64,000 nt of DNA from DDH964 sp963763205 (GTDB lineage: Bacteria > Desulfobacterota > Desulfuromonadia > Desulfuromonadales > DDH964), in assembly GCA_963763205.1 (NCBI GenBank), contig CAVXNQ010000017.1:1-64000 (forward strand), written 5' to 3'. The position numbers and the translations under genes are program-made. A model generated the notes under the pieces. It ran no database searches, had not been told where the DNA came from, and saw only the letters and a program-made list of their open reading frames with translations. Every line of letters begins with the position of its first letter. Positions within the stretch are counted from its first letter, which is position 1. This document shows, one piece after another, positions 43,865-52,132 of this stretch.

Positions 43865-44200
43865 ATGATACTGAAAATCGAAGAGCAGGGTCAGGTTGTG
43901 CTGATTGAAATCAAGGAGGAGCGTCTTGACGCTCATAACAGCGGCGAGTTGAAAGCGGAGATGCTGAAGCTCTTCGACGAAGGGAAGAACAACATCCTGA
44001 TCGATCTCAAGGACGTGCGGTTCGTCGATTCCTCCGGCCTCGGTTCCCTCGTCTCCGGCTTCAAGAATGCCAGCGCGCGCAACGGCAACCTCAAGCTCTG
44101 TGGCCTGCAGCCGCAGGTCAAGTCGATGTTCGAATTGACCCGCCTGCACCGGGTTTTCGAAATCTTTCCCGGGGCCGAAGAAGCCCTGGCCAGCTTCTAG
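43865..44200 (+). CDS. Anti-sigma factor antagonist (STAS domain, RsbV/SpoIIAA type)
   Basis: A 111-residue single STAS domain. The phosphorylatable serine lies in LIDLKDVRFVDSSGLGSLVSG near residue 58. GGGAGG precedes the ATG at 43865. In partner switching, the unphosphorylated form binds the RsbW-like kinase and frees its target; the upstream SpoIIE phosphatase would reactivate it. The kinase gene follows 96 bp later. The in-frame upstream extension is repeat sequence and is excluded. Confidence 0.94.
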   Translation: MILKIEEQGQVVLIEIKEERLDAHNSGELKAEMLKLFDEGKNNILIDLKDVRFVDSSGLGSLVSGFKNASARNGNLKLCGLQPQVKSMFELTRLHRVFEIFPGAEEALASF

Positions 44201-44296
44201 GCCAGCGGGGGGAGAATCCGGTCTGCAGCGACAAAGCAGGGAAAGCCGGGCTTTCCCCTGTCCTTTTTCCGTGGTCTTGACGAAGGACCGAAAACG

Positions 44297-44719
44297 ATGG
44301 CGGAAAATATCGAGGTCGACATCAAGGTACCGAACCAGACCCGATATCTTGGCCTGATCGGAAAGATCGGTGAAGATATCGCCCGGACCCTCAAGCGCTA
44401 TCGGGGGGACCGGGAGGAGCTGGCGTACCACATGAACCTGGTGCTGACCGAAGCGATGACCAACGCCATTCGTCATGCCAACGAGGACGATCCGGCACGG
44501 GAAGTCCACATCACCATCAGCATTGTCGACCGCACCCTGTCGATCAAGGTCTACGACCAGGGGCAGGGATTCGACGTGACCACCCTGCCGACCCCGGACT
44601 TCAGGGGGTTGAACGAACATGGCCGCGGGGTCTACATCATCCGTTCGATCATGGATACGGTCTGCTACCGCAGACACAACAAAGGCCACGTCCTGGAAAT
44701 GACCAAAGTCCTTCCCTAG
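44297..44719 (+). CDS. Anti-sigma factor/serine kinase (RsbW-like HATPase)
   Basis: A 140-residue GHKL ATPase. The N box is LVLTEAMTNAIRHAN, the G1 box YDQGQGFD, and the G2 region HGRGVYIIRSIMD. RsbW-type proteins phosphorylate the STAS antagonist and hold a sigma factor or other target. No sigma factor gene is adjacent, so the target lies elsewhere or is not a sigma factor. Its stop codon TAG is the first triplet of a 167-bp palindrome. Confidence 0.93.
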   Translation: MAENIEVDIKVPNQTRYLGLIGKIGEDIARTLKRYRGDREELAYHMNLVLTEAMTNAIRHANEDDPAREVHITISIVDRTLSIKVYDQGQGFDVTTLPTPDFRGLNEHGRGVYIIRSIMDTVCYRRHNKGHVLEMTKVLP

Positions 44720-44883
44720 GAGACTGTCGGACTATCCATGCGCCGGCTGCAAATCCGGCTGTGCGGCCCATATTTCGGCTCCTTTTCGACCCATAGCTTG
44801 AGCTATGAGCCCGCAAACGAGCCAAAATCTGGTCTCAAACATCCGAATTTTCGCTTCGCCCCGCATAGTCCGACAGGCTCCTA
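44717..44883. repeat. 167-bp imperfect palindrome with matching ends
   Basis: The left end TAGGAGACTGTCGGACTAT and right end ATAGTCCGACAGGCTCCTA are inverted copies with one mismatch. The interior also pairs over most of its length around a central CATAGCTTGAGCTATG. No transposase is present. It resembles a MITE or long REP element and begins exactly at the stop codon of the RsbW-like gene. Confidence 0.85.
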
Positions 44884-44889
44884 GTCCCG

Positions 44890-45046
44890 AGTTCAAAGTT
44901 CTACGTTTTGAGTTCTTAGTTTTAAGTTTTAAGTCCCTACCCCAAGCCCCGAGTCTTGCGTCTTCGTCCTCCCCGTCTACTACCCAAAACTCAAAACTCA
45001 AAACTCAAAATTCAAAACGGCCCCCCCTCGCCCCTCGCCACTCGCC
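44890..45046. repeat. Degenerate heptamer/octamer tract
   Basis: TTTTGAG, TTTTAAG and, further on, AAAACTC and AAAATTC units fill the space between the palindrome and the convergent HAD gene. Complementary units lie at both ends, so the tract could form a hairpin. Confidence 0.7.
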
Positions 45047-45685
45047 TCAGCAGAACTCGCAGACCCCTTCGGCGACCAACAGGTCGAGCAGCCCGCGATG
45101 GCTCTCGACCCGCTCCTCCCCTCCTGCCGTCCGGTACCCGACGAAGCGGATGCCCGCGGCCGCGGCAGCCTGCCGGTCGAGTTCGGAATCCCCGACGAAG
45201 AGCAGTTCCTGCGGGGCCAGCTGCAGCCGCTGCGCGGCCAGCTGCAGCATGTCGGGCGCCGGCTTGGGCCGGGGGACATCGCGGCTCGTCACCACCGCCC
45301 GGAAATAAATCCCCAAGGAGAAGTGTTCGAGGATTTCGGCCATGCTGGTGCCGCGGTTGGTGGCGACGGCGAGAGGCAGCTCCCGGGAAAGGATCTCCAG
45401 AACTTCGACCAGCCCCGGCTCCGGGGTCATGGCGGGAATAAAGCGCCGGTATTCGAGGCCGGCCGCCGCCTCCAGCGCCGCGGCCACCCGGTTTTCCCCG
45501 AGCAGGGCGCCAAAGACTTCGGGACTGGCCGCCGTATGGCAGATCCGGGCCAGCTCGGTATCGGCGGCCGACACGGGCGCCGCGCCCATGACCTCCAGCA
45601 CCGCGTTGTAATAAGAGAGGTTGGCCTGGCGACTTTCAAACAGGACCCCGTCGCAGTCGTAGATGACCCCGCGAACCCTCCTCAT
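45047..45685 (-). CDS. HAD-family phosphatase (phosphoglycolate phosphatase-like)
   Basis: A 212-residue HAD hydrolase. Motif I is VIYDCDGVLFES with the nucleophile aspartate; motif II is AVATNRGTS, motif III a lysine in RPKPAPDML, and motif IV FVGDSELDRQAA. The substrate is unknown; phosphoglycolate is one option. In this sequence its frame is continuous with lgt, giving 474 codons, but the natural ATG at 45685 overlaps the expected lgt stop in ATGA. Two separate coupled genes are more likely. Confidence 0.87.
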   Translation of the reverse strand: MRRVRGVIYDCDGVLFESRQANLSYYNAVLEVMGAAPVSAADTELARICHTAASPEVFGALLGENRVAAALEAAAGLEYRRFIPAMTPEPGLVEVLEILSRELPLAVATNRGTSMAEILEHFSLGIYFRAVVTSRDVPRPKPAPDMLQLAAQRLQLAPQELLFVGDSELDRQAAAAAGIRFVGYRTAGGEERVESHRGLLDLLVAEGVCEFC

Positions 45686-46471
45686 CCCTGTGCTCCGGGC
45701 CGCCGCAACAGCCAAATCAGGCCGACCAAGGCCGCCGAGGATCATCGGCGTGGAAAGGAGTTGCCCCATCGTCGCTCCGCCCCAGAGGAAGCCGAGCTGG
45801 GCATCGGGCTGGCGGAAGAATTCCACCGTAAAGCGGAAACATCCGTAGGCGAGGCAGAAGGTGGCCAGGGGAATCCCGGGACGAACCTGGCGGCGATGGA
45901 GGAGCCAGAGCAGAAGCCATAGCACCGGCCCCTCAAGAAGCGCCTCGTAAAGCTGGCTGGGGTGACGCGGCAGGGGGCCGGCGCCGGGAAAGACCATGGC
46001 CCAGGGAACATCGGTCACTCGTCCCCAAAGTTCGCCGTTGATGAAATTGCCGAGCCGACCCAGGCCGAGGCCGATGGGGGCGGCGGCGACGGCGATGTCG
46101 CCAACCAGAAGAGTCGGCAGGCCGCGGCGATGGCAGAAGATCACCACCGCAGCCACCACGCCGAGCAGGCCGCCGTGGAAGCTCATCCCCCCTTCCCAGA
46201 TGTGCAGGATCTGCAACGGGTGACGGGAATAAAAGGGCAAATTGTAGAAGAGGGTATAACCGAGCCGGCCGCCGAGAATGACCCCGCAGACGCACCAGAA
46301 GAGAAGATCCGAAAGGGTGTCGTTGTCAAGATCCAGGTTGCGACGGCGGGCCAGCATGCGGATATTGAAGTAGGCGCCGACAAAGCCGAGCAGGTACATC
46401 ATGCCGTACCAGCGCACCGCCAGGGGGCCGATGCGGACGATGACCGGGTCGATCTGAGGATAAGTGAGCAT
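45682..46471 (-). CDS. lgt: Prolipoprotein diacylglyceryl transferase
   Basis: Inner-membrane enzyme that adds diacylglycerol to the lipobox cysteine of prolipoproteins. About 263 residues, starting MLTYPQIDPVIVRIGPLAVRWYGMMYLLGF. The Lgt signature is LGLGRLGNFINGELWGR, with the essential HGGLLG in MSFHGGLLG. Seven membrane segments are expected. An extra base (AA at 45728-45729) shifts the last codons so the frame runs on into the HAD gene. Without it the protein ends LIWLLRRPGAQG and stops at 45682. Confidence 0.94.
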
Positions 46472-46507
46472 GGTTGACGTTTCCTGTCTGGAACGCTGGG
46501 TAACGGT

Positions 46508-47446
46508 TCAGCCCGGGTCTGCGAGCCCGGGCCCTGCATCCCCGGCCCGTAGGCGCGCGAGAACGGCACGCATATCCGGGGGCAGCGGTGCCTCGAGAAC
46601 CAGCGGGGCAGCGGTGACCGGGTGGTTCAGGCTGAGCCGGAAGGCGTGCAGCATCTGCCGTTCGCAGCCCGACCCGGCAATGCCATACTTGCGATCGCCA
46701 AGCAGGGGATGCCCGGCTTCGGCGAAATGAACCCGGATCTGGTGGGTGCGACCCGTCAGGATCTCGACTTCGACGAGGGTCGCCTGGGGAAAACGTTCAA
46801 GCACTCGGAAGCGGGTCACCGCCTCCTTCCCGCCCCGTTCGACGGAGCGGACCCGGTTGCCCTGGCGGCTGCGGGCGAGAAGACTGGAAAATTCACCCGT
46901 TTCAGTGCTCAGCCGCCCCTGAACCAGGGCGAGGTAACACTTGACGACCCGGTGTTCGGCGAAGCTGGTCGTCAAGGCCTTGTGGGCCCGGGGATGGATG
47001 GAAAAGACCATGACCCCGGAGGTGTCGCGGTCGAGGCGCTGGACCATCCCCAGTGCCGGCCGGTCGAGGGGACGGAAGGGGTCATGGAGAAAGTCGAGCA
47101 GCGCCGCATAGAGGGTTCCCCGAAAGCGGGCCGGCGTCGGCTGGGTTTCCACGCCGGCGGGTTTATTCACCGCCAACAGATAGGGATCGCGAAACAGCAG
47201 GTGATGTTCCTGCAGCACGAAGGGCTCGAGGGGCCCCGCGTCCCGGTAGACCTCGATCCTCTGACCCGCCGCAAGGGTCTGCCCGCAACGGCGCACCCGG
47301 CGCCCGTCGAGATGGACCCCGCCGAGTTCGATCAGCTTGCGCGCCAGGGTCCGCGACAGTCCTTCCCGGCTGCGGGCAAGGAACTGGTCGAGCCGCTCAC
47401 CTGCCGCCTCGGCCGTTACCGTCTCGCGCCAGACCTCAGCGGTCAT
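46508..47446 (-). CDS. RluA-family pseudouridine synthase
   Basis: Modifies uridine to pseudouridine in rRNA or tRNA. The 312-residue protein has an N-terminal S4 RNA-binding domain (residues 15-75, RLDQFLARSREGLSRTLARKLI). The catalytic domain has LLAVNKPAGVETQP, the active-site motif VQRLDRDTSGVMVF with the aspartate near 144, and LTGRTHQIRVHFAEAGHPLLGD. The family is secure, but the member (RluC, RluD or other) and target base are not. Confidence 0.93.
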   Translation of the reverse strand: MTAEVWRETVTAEAAGERLDQFLARSREGLSRTLARKLIELGGVHLDGRRVRRCGQTLAAGQRIEVYRDAGPLEPFVLQEHHLLFRDPYLLAVNKPAGVETQPTPARFRGTLYAALLDFLHDPFRPLDRPALGMVQRLDRDTSGVMVFSIHPRAHKALTTSFAEHRVVKCYLALVQGRLSTETGEFSSLLARSRQGNRVRSVERGGKEAVTRFRVLERFPQATLVEVEILTGRTHQIRVHFAEAGHPLLGDRKYGIAGSGCERQMLHAFRLSLNHPVTAAPLVLEAPLPPDMRAVLARLRAGDAGPGLADPG

Positions 47447-47546
47447 GATGCCCCGGGCTTCCCCCTCCGGCCGAAACCCGGGGGGCGAAGAAAACGCCCC
47501 GCGGCGGTGGATTGCCGGGAGGTCGAGGGAACTTTATTTCGATGAA

Positions 47547-47574
47547 TTGACAGCGCCATCTTTTTTGTTAGGCT
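47547..47574 (+). promoter_or_regulatory. Candidate promoter for a non-coding RNA
   Basis: TTGACA at 47547-47552 and TAGGCT at 47569-47574 are 16 bp apart. The -35 box is perfect and the -10 box is weak. It is followed by a strongly structured, ORF-free stretch and a terminator. Confidence 0.5.
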
Positions 47575-47580
47575 GAAAAT

Positions 47581-47972
47581 CAAAGCTGCTCTTTGAAACA
47601 TCTGGGATGCACGACACGCCGTTCTGGCTGCGACCAACACTCAGTTCGCGCGCGCCCCTGGTCAAGATCGTGGTGTGCCAGCCTGCCTTCGAGCAGGACG
47701 CCTGAAACGGTCTTCAAGGACAGCGTTGGTTCTCAAAAGGTCCCATTGTGGGGACGGCGGCCGGCATCCCGGATTCAAGAAAGGGCAATTGGCATGTTGA
47801 CCCCCGGAATACCAGGGGGCGGCGGAGATTCAGCCGACAATCGAAAGATTCGTTGCCACCTGCGGACGCCTGGTCCATCGGTGGAGCCTTCGAGTAGATG
47901 ATTCATCCCTGCCAATTGCCCCGCCTTCAAGAACGAGGGCCCCGTTGACGCAACGGGGCCCTCCCTTCTTTT
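47581..47972 (+). ncRNA. Candidate structured non-coding RNA, two domains
   Basis: This 390-bp stretch in the 567-bp gap has no convincing ORF but nested complementary segments. Domain 1 is a long rod: 47600-47610 pairs with 47764-47774, 47617-47624 with 47752-47759, 47633-47638 with 47725-47730, and the tip 47682-47686 with 47693-47697. Domain 2 is closed by a perfect 12-bp helix (47783-47794 with 47910-47921). It encloses hairpins at 47801-47819, 47839-47850 (GAAA loop) and 47856-47884. A strong terminator follows. Rod-like domain 1 recalls 6S RNA, but I see no decisive sequence signature. It does not look like tmRNA, RNase P or SRP RNA. Confidence 0.55.
47936..47972 (+). terminator. Strong rho-independent terminator
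   Basis: AGGGCCCCGTTG at 47936-47947 pairs perfectly with CAACGGGGCCCT at 47951-47962 around an ACG loop. The tail CCCTTCTTTT follows on the plus strand. The minus side lacks a good U tract, so it mainly ends plus-strand transcription, although it also lies after ihfB. Confidence 0.8.
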
Positions 47973-48013
47973 CAGCCGACCTGGCCCGCCGGAATTGCAG
48001 CAGCGGAGCCGGA

Positions 48014-48301
48014 TCAGGCTTCGCCTTGGTTAACCCGTGCCCGCAGCTCTTTTCCGGTTTTGAAAAATGGGGTCTTCTTGTTCGGGATTTTCACCACTTC
48101 GCCACTTTTGGGGTTGCGCGCCTCACGGGCGTCCCGCTCCCGGATCGTAAACGAACCGAAGCCGCGGATTTCGACCCGGTCGCCATCGACCAGGGCATTC
48201 CCGATGCTGTCGAAGATGGTATTGACGACCAACTCCGCCTCCTTCTTGTTCAGGACATCGGCAGTCAGGGACAGTTGTTCGATCAGTTCGCTTTTGGTCA
48301 T
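48014..48301 (-). CDS. ihfB: Integration host factor beta subunit / HU-family protein
   Basis: A 95-residue DNA-bending protein. It begins MTKSELIEQLSLTADVLNKK and has the DNA-binding arm region GFGSFTIRERDAREARNPKSG, with the intercalating proline in IPNKKTPFFK. The sequence fits IHF-beta better than HU. AGGAGG precedes the ATG at 48301. It follows sppA at the end of the pheA-to-ihfB run, 100 bp away. Confidence 0.9.
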   Translation of the reverse strand: MTKSELIEQLSLTADVLNKKEAELVVNTIFDSIGNALVDGDRVEIRGFGSFTIRERDAREARNPKSGEVVKIPNKKTPFFKTGKELRARVNQGEA

Positions 48302-48400
48302 GAGATGACTCCTCCTATTTAGCGTTCGACCAAAGAAATTGCAGACCAGGGGCGACCCTACCGGAGAGCCCCCTGGTGAAGCGGGTAACAGACTCTTCAA

Positions 48401-49204
48401 TCAGGTAGTCGAGCAGGCATCCCCTTGCTTGGGCGGGTAGACCAGGCGTGGTTTCCCCTCGATCCCGGCCAACCGGCCGGCAGCGGCAACGGCATCCTGA
48501 AAGTTGCCGAGTTCGTCGACCAGGCCCTTCGCAAGCGCCTGACGGCCGCTGAATATCCGTCCGTCGGCCAGGGCTTTGACATCGTCCAGAGGGAGCTTGC
48601 GGGAAGTCGCAATCTGGTGGACGAACTGGTCGTAGACGTCGTCGATCATCCCCTGCAGGATGACGCGGTCCGAGGCGGTCATTGGCCGGGTCAGGGAACC
48701 GATGTCCTTGTGCGGCCCGCTTTTGACCACCTCGCTGCGCAGCCCGATCTTACCCAGCAGGTCCTCGATATTGGCAAACTCCATGATCACGCCGATGCTG
48801 CCCGTGATCGTCCCTGGATTGGCAAATATCCTGGTGGCCGGGGCCGCGATGTAGTAGCCGCCGGAAGCCCCCACCGACCCCATCGAAACCACTACCGGCT
48901 TGGCACGCGCCAGCTTGCCGACCTCTTCGCAGATCTCCTGGGAAGGCGCAACCCCCCCACCCGGCGAATCGATGCGCAGTACGACCGCGCGCACCGAGGC
49001 GTCGTCCCGGAAGCCGTCGATCTGCTTGGTCACCGCGCGTGAATCGGTGATCATTCCAAGGACTTCGACGACGCCGACCTTTTCACCCATGGCCAGGGCG
49101 GGGGCATGCCCCATCAAGCTGGCCGCGGCGTAAATCATGACCAGAAAAAAAAGAAAGATGGCGCCAAGTGTCAACAGGGCCATCAGGAAGGGACGTTTTT
49201 TCAT
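48401..49204 (-). CDS. sppA: Signal peptide peptidase SppA, short form
   Basis: Inner-membrane serine protease that degrades cleaved signal peptides. The 267-residue protein has an N-terminal membrane anchor (FLMALLTLGAIFLFFLVMIYAAA). The catalytic serine lies in SVGASGGYYIAAP near residue 130 and the lysine in VVKSGPHKDIGS near 185. It is the short type with one catalytic domain. The ATG at 49204 is set by the membrane anchor. It lies 66 bp after rpsA. Confidence 0.94.
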   Translation of the reverse strand: MKKRPFLMALLTLGAIFLFFLVMIYAAASLMGHAPALAMGEKVGVVEVLGMITDSRAVTKQIDGFRDDASVRAVVLRIDSPGGGVAPSQEICEEVGKLARAKPVVVSMGSVGASGGYYIAAPATRIFANPGTITGSIGVIMEFANIEDLLGKIGLRSEVVKSGPHKDIGSLTRPMTASDRVILQGMIDDVYDQFVHQIATSRKLPLDDVKALADGRIFSGRQALAKGLVDELGNFQDAVAAAGRLAGIEGKPRLVYPPKQGDACSTT

Positions 49205-49270
49205 GAAAAGACCCCGACAATCGAGGACCCCCGCGGCGGATGCTGCGGAGGTCCTCGACACGGTCAGATA

Positions 49271-51010
49271 TTAGTCGTCGCCCTTTTCACTGTTGCTCTT
49301 GCCGATAGCACCCTGCAGCAGATCGCCGAGGTTCGAGGTGGCGTTCTTTTGGGCACCGAGAAAGGCATCGACTTCCGCCTTTTCCTTCTGGTCGGCAAGG
49401 TGCTTGATCGACAGTGCGATCTTGCGCTCACCGGTGTCCACGTGCAGGACCACGGCTTCGAGCTCATCACCGACGTTGGCAAAGGATTTGGGGGTATCGA
49501 TCTTTTCCTTGCTGATTTCCGACACATGGATCAGGCCTTCGATCCCCTCCTCGACTTCGAGGAAGATGCCGAAATCGGTCACCGAAGTGACCTTGCCGTG
49601 GATGATCGTGCCCGGCGCATAGCGGCGGGGGATCTCCGACCACGGATCGGGAGTCAACTGCTTGACCCCAAGGGAAAAGCGCTCGTTCTCGCGGTCGATA
49701 TTGAGCACCACCGCCTTGACGATATCCCCCTTCTTGTAGAGCTCCGAGGGATGCTTGATGCGCTTGGTCCAGGAGAGGTCGGAGATGTGCACCAGGCCGT
49801 CGATCCCTTCGTCGACACCGACGAAGATTCCGAAATCCGTGATGTTCTTGACCTGCCCTTCGATGACCGTGCCGATCGGGAACTTTTCGCCGATGACATC
49901 CCAGGGGTTGGGCTCGACCTGCTTCAGGCCGAGAGAGATCCGCCGGTTGGGAACATCAAGGGCCAAAACCACCGACTCGACTTCATCGCCGACGTTGAGG
50001 ATTTTGTTGGGATGCTTGATGCGCTTGGTCCAGCTCATTTCCGAGACGTGGATCAATCCCTCGATCCCCTCCTCGAGTTCGACAAAGGCGCCATAATCCG
50101 TCAGGCTGACAACTTTGCCTTGGACCTTCTTCCCGACCGGGTACTTGGTTTCAACATCGAGCCAGGGATCAGGCGCGATCTGCTTGAGACCGAGGGAAAC
50201 CCGCTCTTTTTCACGATCGAACTTGAGGACTTTGACGTTGATCTTGTCACCTACCGCCAAGATATCGCTGGGGTGATTGACGCGCCCCCAGGACATATCG
50301 GTGATGTGCAGCAGACCGTCGATGCCGCCGAGATCGATGAAGGCGCCGTAATCGGTGAGGTTCTTGACCACACCTTCGACCACCTGTCCCTCCTCAAGGG
50401 TCTTCAGAGTGACGCTGCGCTGGCTTTCCCGCAGTTCCTCGAGCAGGACGCGGCGGGAGAGAACGATGTTCCCCCGACGCTTGTTGAGCTTGATGATCTT
50501 GAATTGGAAGGTCTCGCCGATCAGTTTATCGAGATTGCGCACTGGGCGCAGGTCGACCTGGGACCCGGGAAGAAAGGCACTGACGCCGATATCGACCGAA
50601 AGGCCGCCCTTGATCCGGGAGACGATCCGGCCGTCGACGACCGCATTCTCCTCCAGAGCGTTCCAGACCTTCTGCCGGTCGGCCTTCTCCTTGGAGAGGC
50701 TGATCAGGCCGTTTTCGTTTTCGGTGCGCTCAATGAGAACATCGAACTCGTCCCCGACACTGACCTTCATCTGGCCGTTTTCGTCGACGAATTCACTGAG
50801 AGGAATCACGCCTTCCGATTTGCCGCCGACGTCGACTACAACCGTGTCGCCGGTTACCTGGACCGCAGTGCCGGTGACCACGTTCCCGGGTTTGAGCTCC
50901 TTGAGGCTGTTCTCGAACAGGTCCTCGAAGCTCTGCTCCATTTCACCGAACTCTTTTTCGTCGTCCATCAGTTCGGCATCGTCGTGCTTGTTGAAAGTTT
51001 TGTCCGCCAT
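49271..51010 (-). CDS. rpsA: 30S ribosomal protein S1
   Basis: Binds mRNA on the small subunit and helps initiation. The 579-residue protein has six S1 domains; the last four carry near-repeat motifs such as LTDYGAFVELEEGIEGLIHVSEMSW and ITDFGIFVGVDEGIDGLVHISDLSW. The acidic N-terminus (MADKTFNKHDDAELMDDEKEF) binds the ribosome. The start is preceded by a GGGGG run at 51024-51028, about 13 bases from the ATG. It sits between ispH and sppA. Confidence 0.97.
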   Translation of the reverse strand: MADKTFNKHDDAELMDDEKEFGEMEQSFEDLFENSLKELKPGNVVTGTAVQVTGDTVVVDVGGKSEGVIPLSEFVDENGQMKVSVGDEFDVLIERTENENGLISLSKEKADRQKVWNALEENAVVDGRIVSRIKGGLSVDIGVSAFLPGSQVDLRPVRNLDKLIGETFQFKIIKLNKRRGNIVLSRRVLLEELRESQRSVTLKTLEEGQVVEGVVKNLTDYGAFIDLGGIDGLLHITDMSWGRVNHPSDILAVGDKINVKVLKFDREKERVSLGLKQIAPDPWLDVETKYPVGKKVQGKVVSLTDYGAFVELEEGIEGLIHVSEMSWTKRIKHPNKILNVGDEVESVVLALDVPNRRISLGLKQVEPNPWDVIGEKFPIGTVIEGQVKNITDFGIFVGVDEGIDGLVHISDLSWTKRIKHPSELYKKGDIVKAVVLNIDRENERFSLGVKQLTPDPWSEIPRRYAPGTIIHGKVTSVTDFGIFLEVEEGIEGLIHVSEISKEKIDTPKSFANVGDELEAVVLHVDTGERKIALSIKHLADQKEKAEVDAFLGAQKNATSNLGDLLQGAIGKSNSEKGDD

Positions 51011-51110
51011 TAAGACTGTTACCCCCTAACGATTTTCCTGTCGTTGCCGACAGCAGGCCCTGAGGCCATGAGCAGGGACGATAACACAAGGTCCCTGAAA
51101 AAACAAATCT

Positions 51111-51998
51111 TTATTTTTCGACCGGCTGCGTCGGCAAAACCTGTCCGCCGACCTCCCGGCAGGCGGCAATCGACTCGACCCGTTCGACGACTTCGTCGAT
51201 GATCCAGCGCGGGGTCGAGGCGCCGGCGGTGATCCCGACGGTCGCTATCCCGCCAAACCAGGCGGGGTCAACCTCCACTGCGGTTTCGACATGATGGGTC
51301 CGCGGCTGCAATTCGCGGCAGAGTTGCGCCAGGCGGTTGGTGTTGGCGCTATTGTAACCACCGATCACCAGCATTAGTTCGACCTCCGCGGCAATCTTCC
51401 GGGCTTCGTTCTGGCGCACCGCGGTGGCGTCGCAGATGGTGTTGAAAACACGCAGTTCCTTGCTCCGTTGCAGACAGGCATCCACCACCTCGCGGAGATT
51501 CTCCAGCGACTGGGTGGTCTGGGCAACGATACCCAGACGGGGCGTGCGGGGGAGCGCTTCAGCTTCGCGGCGATCGGCGACCACCCGAACTTCCCCCCCG
51601 CGGGCGTAGGACACGATCCCCTGTACCTCGGGATGGTCCTTCTCGCCGACCAGCACCACCACATACCCCTCGTGGCTGAGCTGGGCCGCATAGTCCTGAG
51701 CCTTCTTGACAAAGGGGCAGGTGGCGTCGACGATTTGCAGATCGCGGCCGAGAATTCCTTCCAGTTCGTCGACCGTCACCCCATGAGAGCGGATGATCAC
51801 GGCGCCGGCCTCCAGGTCGGAGACCTTCTCGACCACCCGCACCCCCTTCTCTTCCAGTTTGCGCACCATCTGCGGCGAGTGGATGATCGGCCCCAGGGAA
51901 CAGATGCGCGGCATCTGGTCGGCGGCATCGAAAGCCATCCGCGTGGCACGCTTGACGCCGAAACAGAAGCCGGCACTTTTGGCAAGGATGATTTTCAT
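51111..51998 (-). CDS. ispH: 4-hydroxy-3-methylbut-2-enyl diphosphate reductase
   Basis: Last step of the MEP isoprenoid pathway, an iron-sulfur enzyme making IPP and DMAPP. The 295-residue protein has its three cluster cysteines in AGFCFGVKRA, VDATCPFVKKAQ and FNTICDATAVRQNEA, near residues 12, 95 and 193. Length and start (MKIILAKSAGFCFGV) are standard. It lies 100 bp upstream of rpsA, the same order as in related deltaproteobacteria. Confidence 0.97.
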   Translation of the reverse strand: MKIILAKSAGFCFGVKRATRMAFDAADQMPRICSLGPIIHSPQMVRKLEEKGVRVVEKVSDLEAGAVIIRSHGVTVDELEGILGRDLQIVDATCPFVKKAQDYAAQLSHEGYVVVLVGEKDHPEVQGIVSYARGGEVRVVADRREAEALPRTPRLGIVAQTTQSLENLREVVDACLQRSKELRVFNTICDATAVRQNEARKIAAEVELMLVIGGYNSANTNRLAQLCRELQPRTHHVETAVEVDPAWFGGIATVGITAGASTPRWIIDEVVERVESIAACREVGGQVLPTQPVEK

Positions 51999-52104
51999 TT
52001 CAAATGCTGTGGGTTGTCAGCCGGCATTCGCCGGCGTCAGTTGTCAGTTGTCGGGGCTCGGAACCCGGAAAAACCATAATACTCCCCTCCCACCTCTCGT
52101 GTCA

Positions 52105-52132
52105 CGCCACTCGCCACTCGCCACTCGCCACT
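52105..52132. repeat. GCCACTC heptamer run
   Basis: Four tandem GCCACTC-type units end at the cmk stop codon region. The gap to ispH also holds GTTGTCAGCCGGC/GCCGGCGTCAG, an inverted repeat related to text at 7905-7945. Confidence 0.75.

Noticed and set aside
45047..46471. A true Lgt-HAD fusion enzyme
   Set aside because: Removing one base restores the normal Lgt C-terminus and an ATGA overlap. Kept as two genes and reported as a point to check.
47581..47972. tmRNA or RNase P RNA
   Set aside because: No tRNA-like acceptor ends or tag reading frame, and no conserved RNase P core such as GAGGAAAGTCC were found.
49106..51013. A 635-codon frame opposite rpsA
   Set aside because: Antisense shadow of ribosomal protein S1; the repeated look of the frame simply mirrors the S1 domains.
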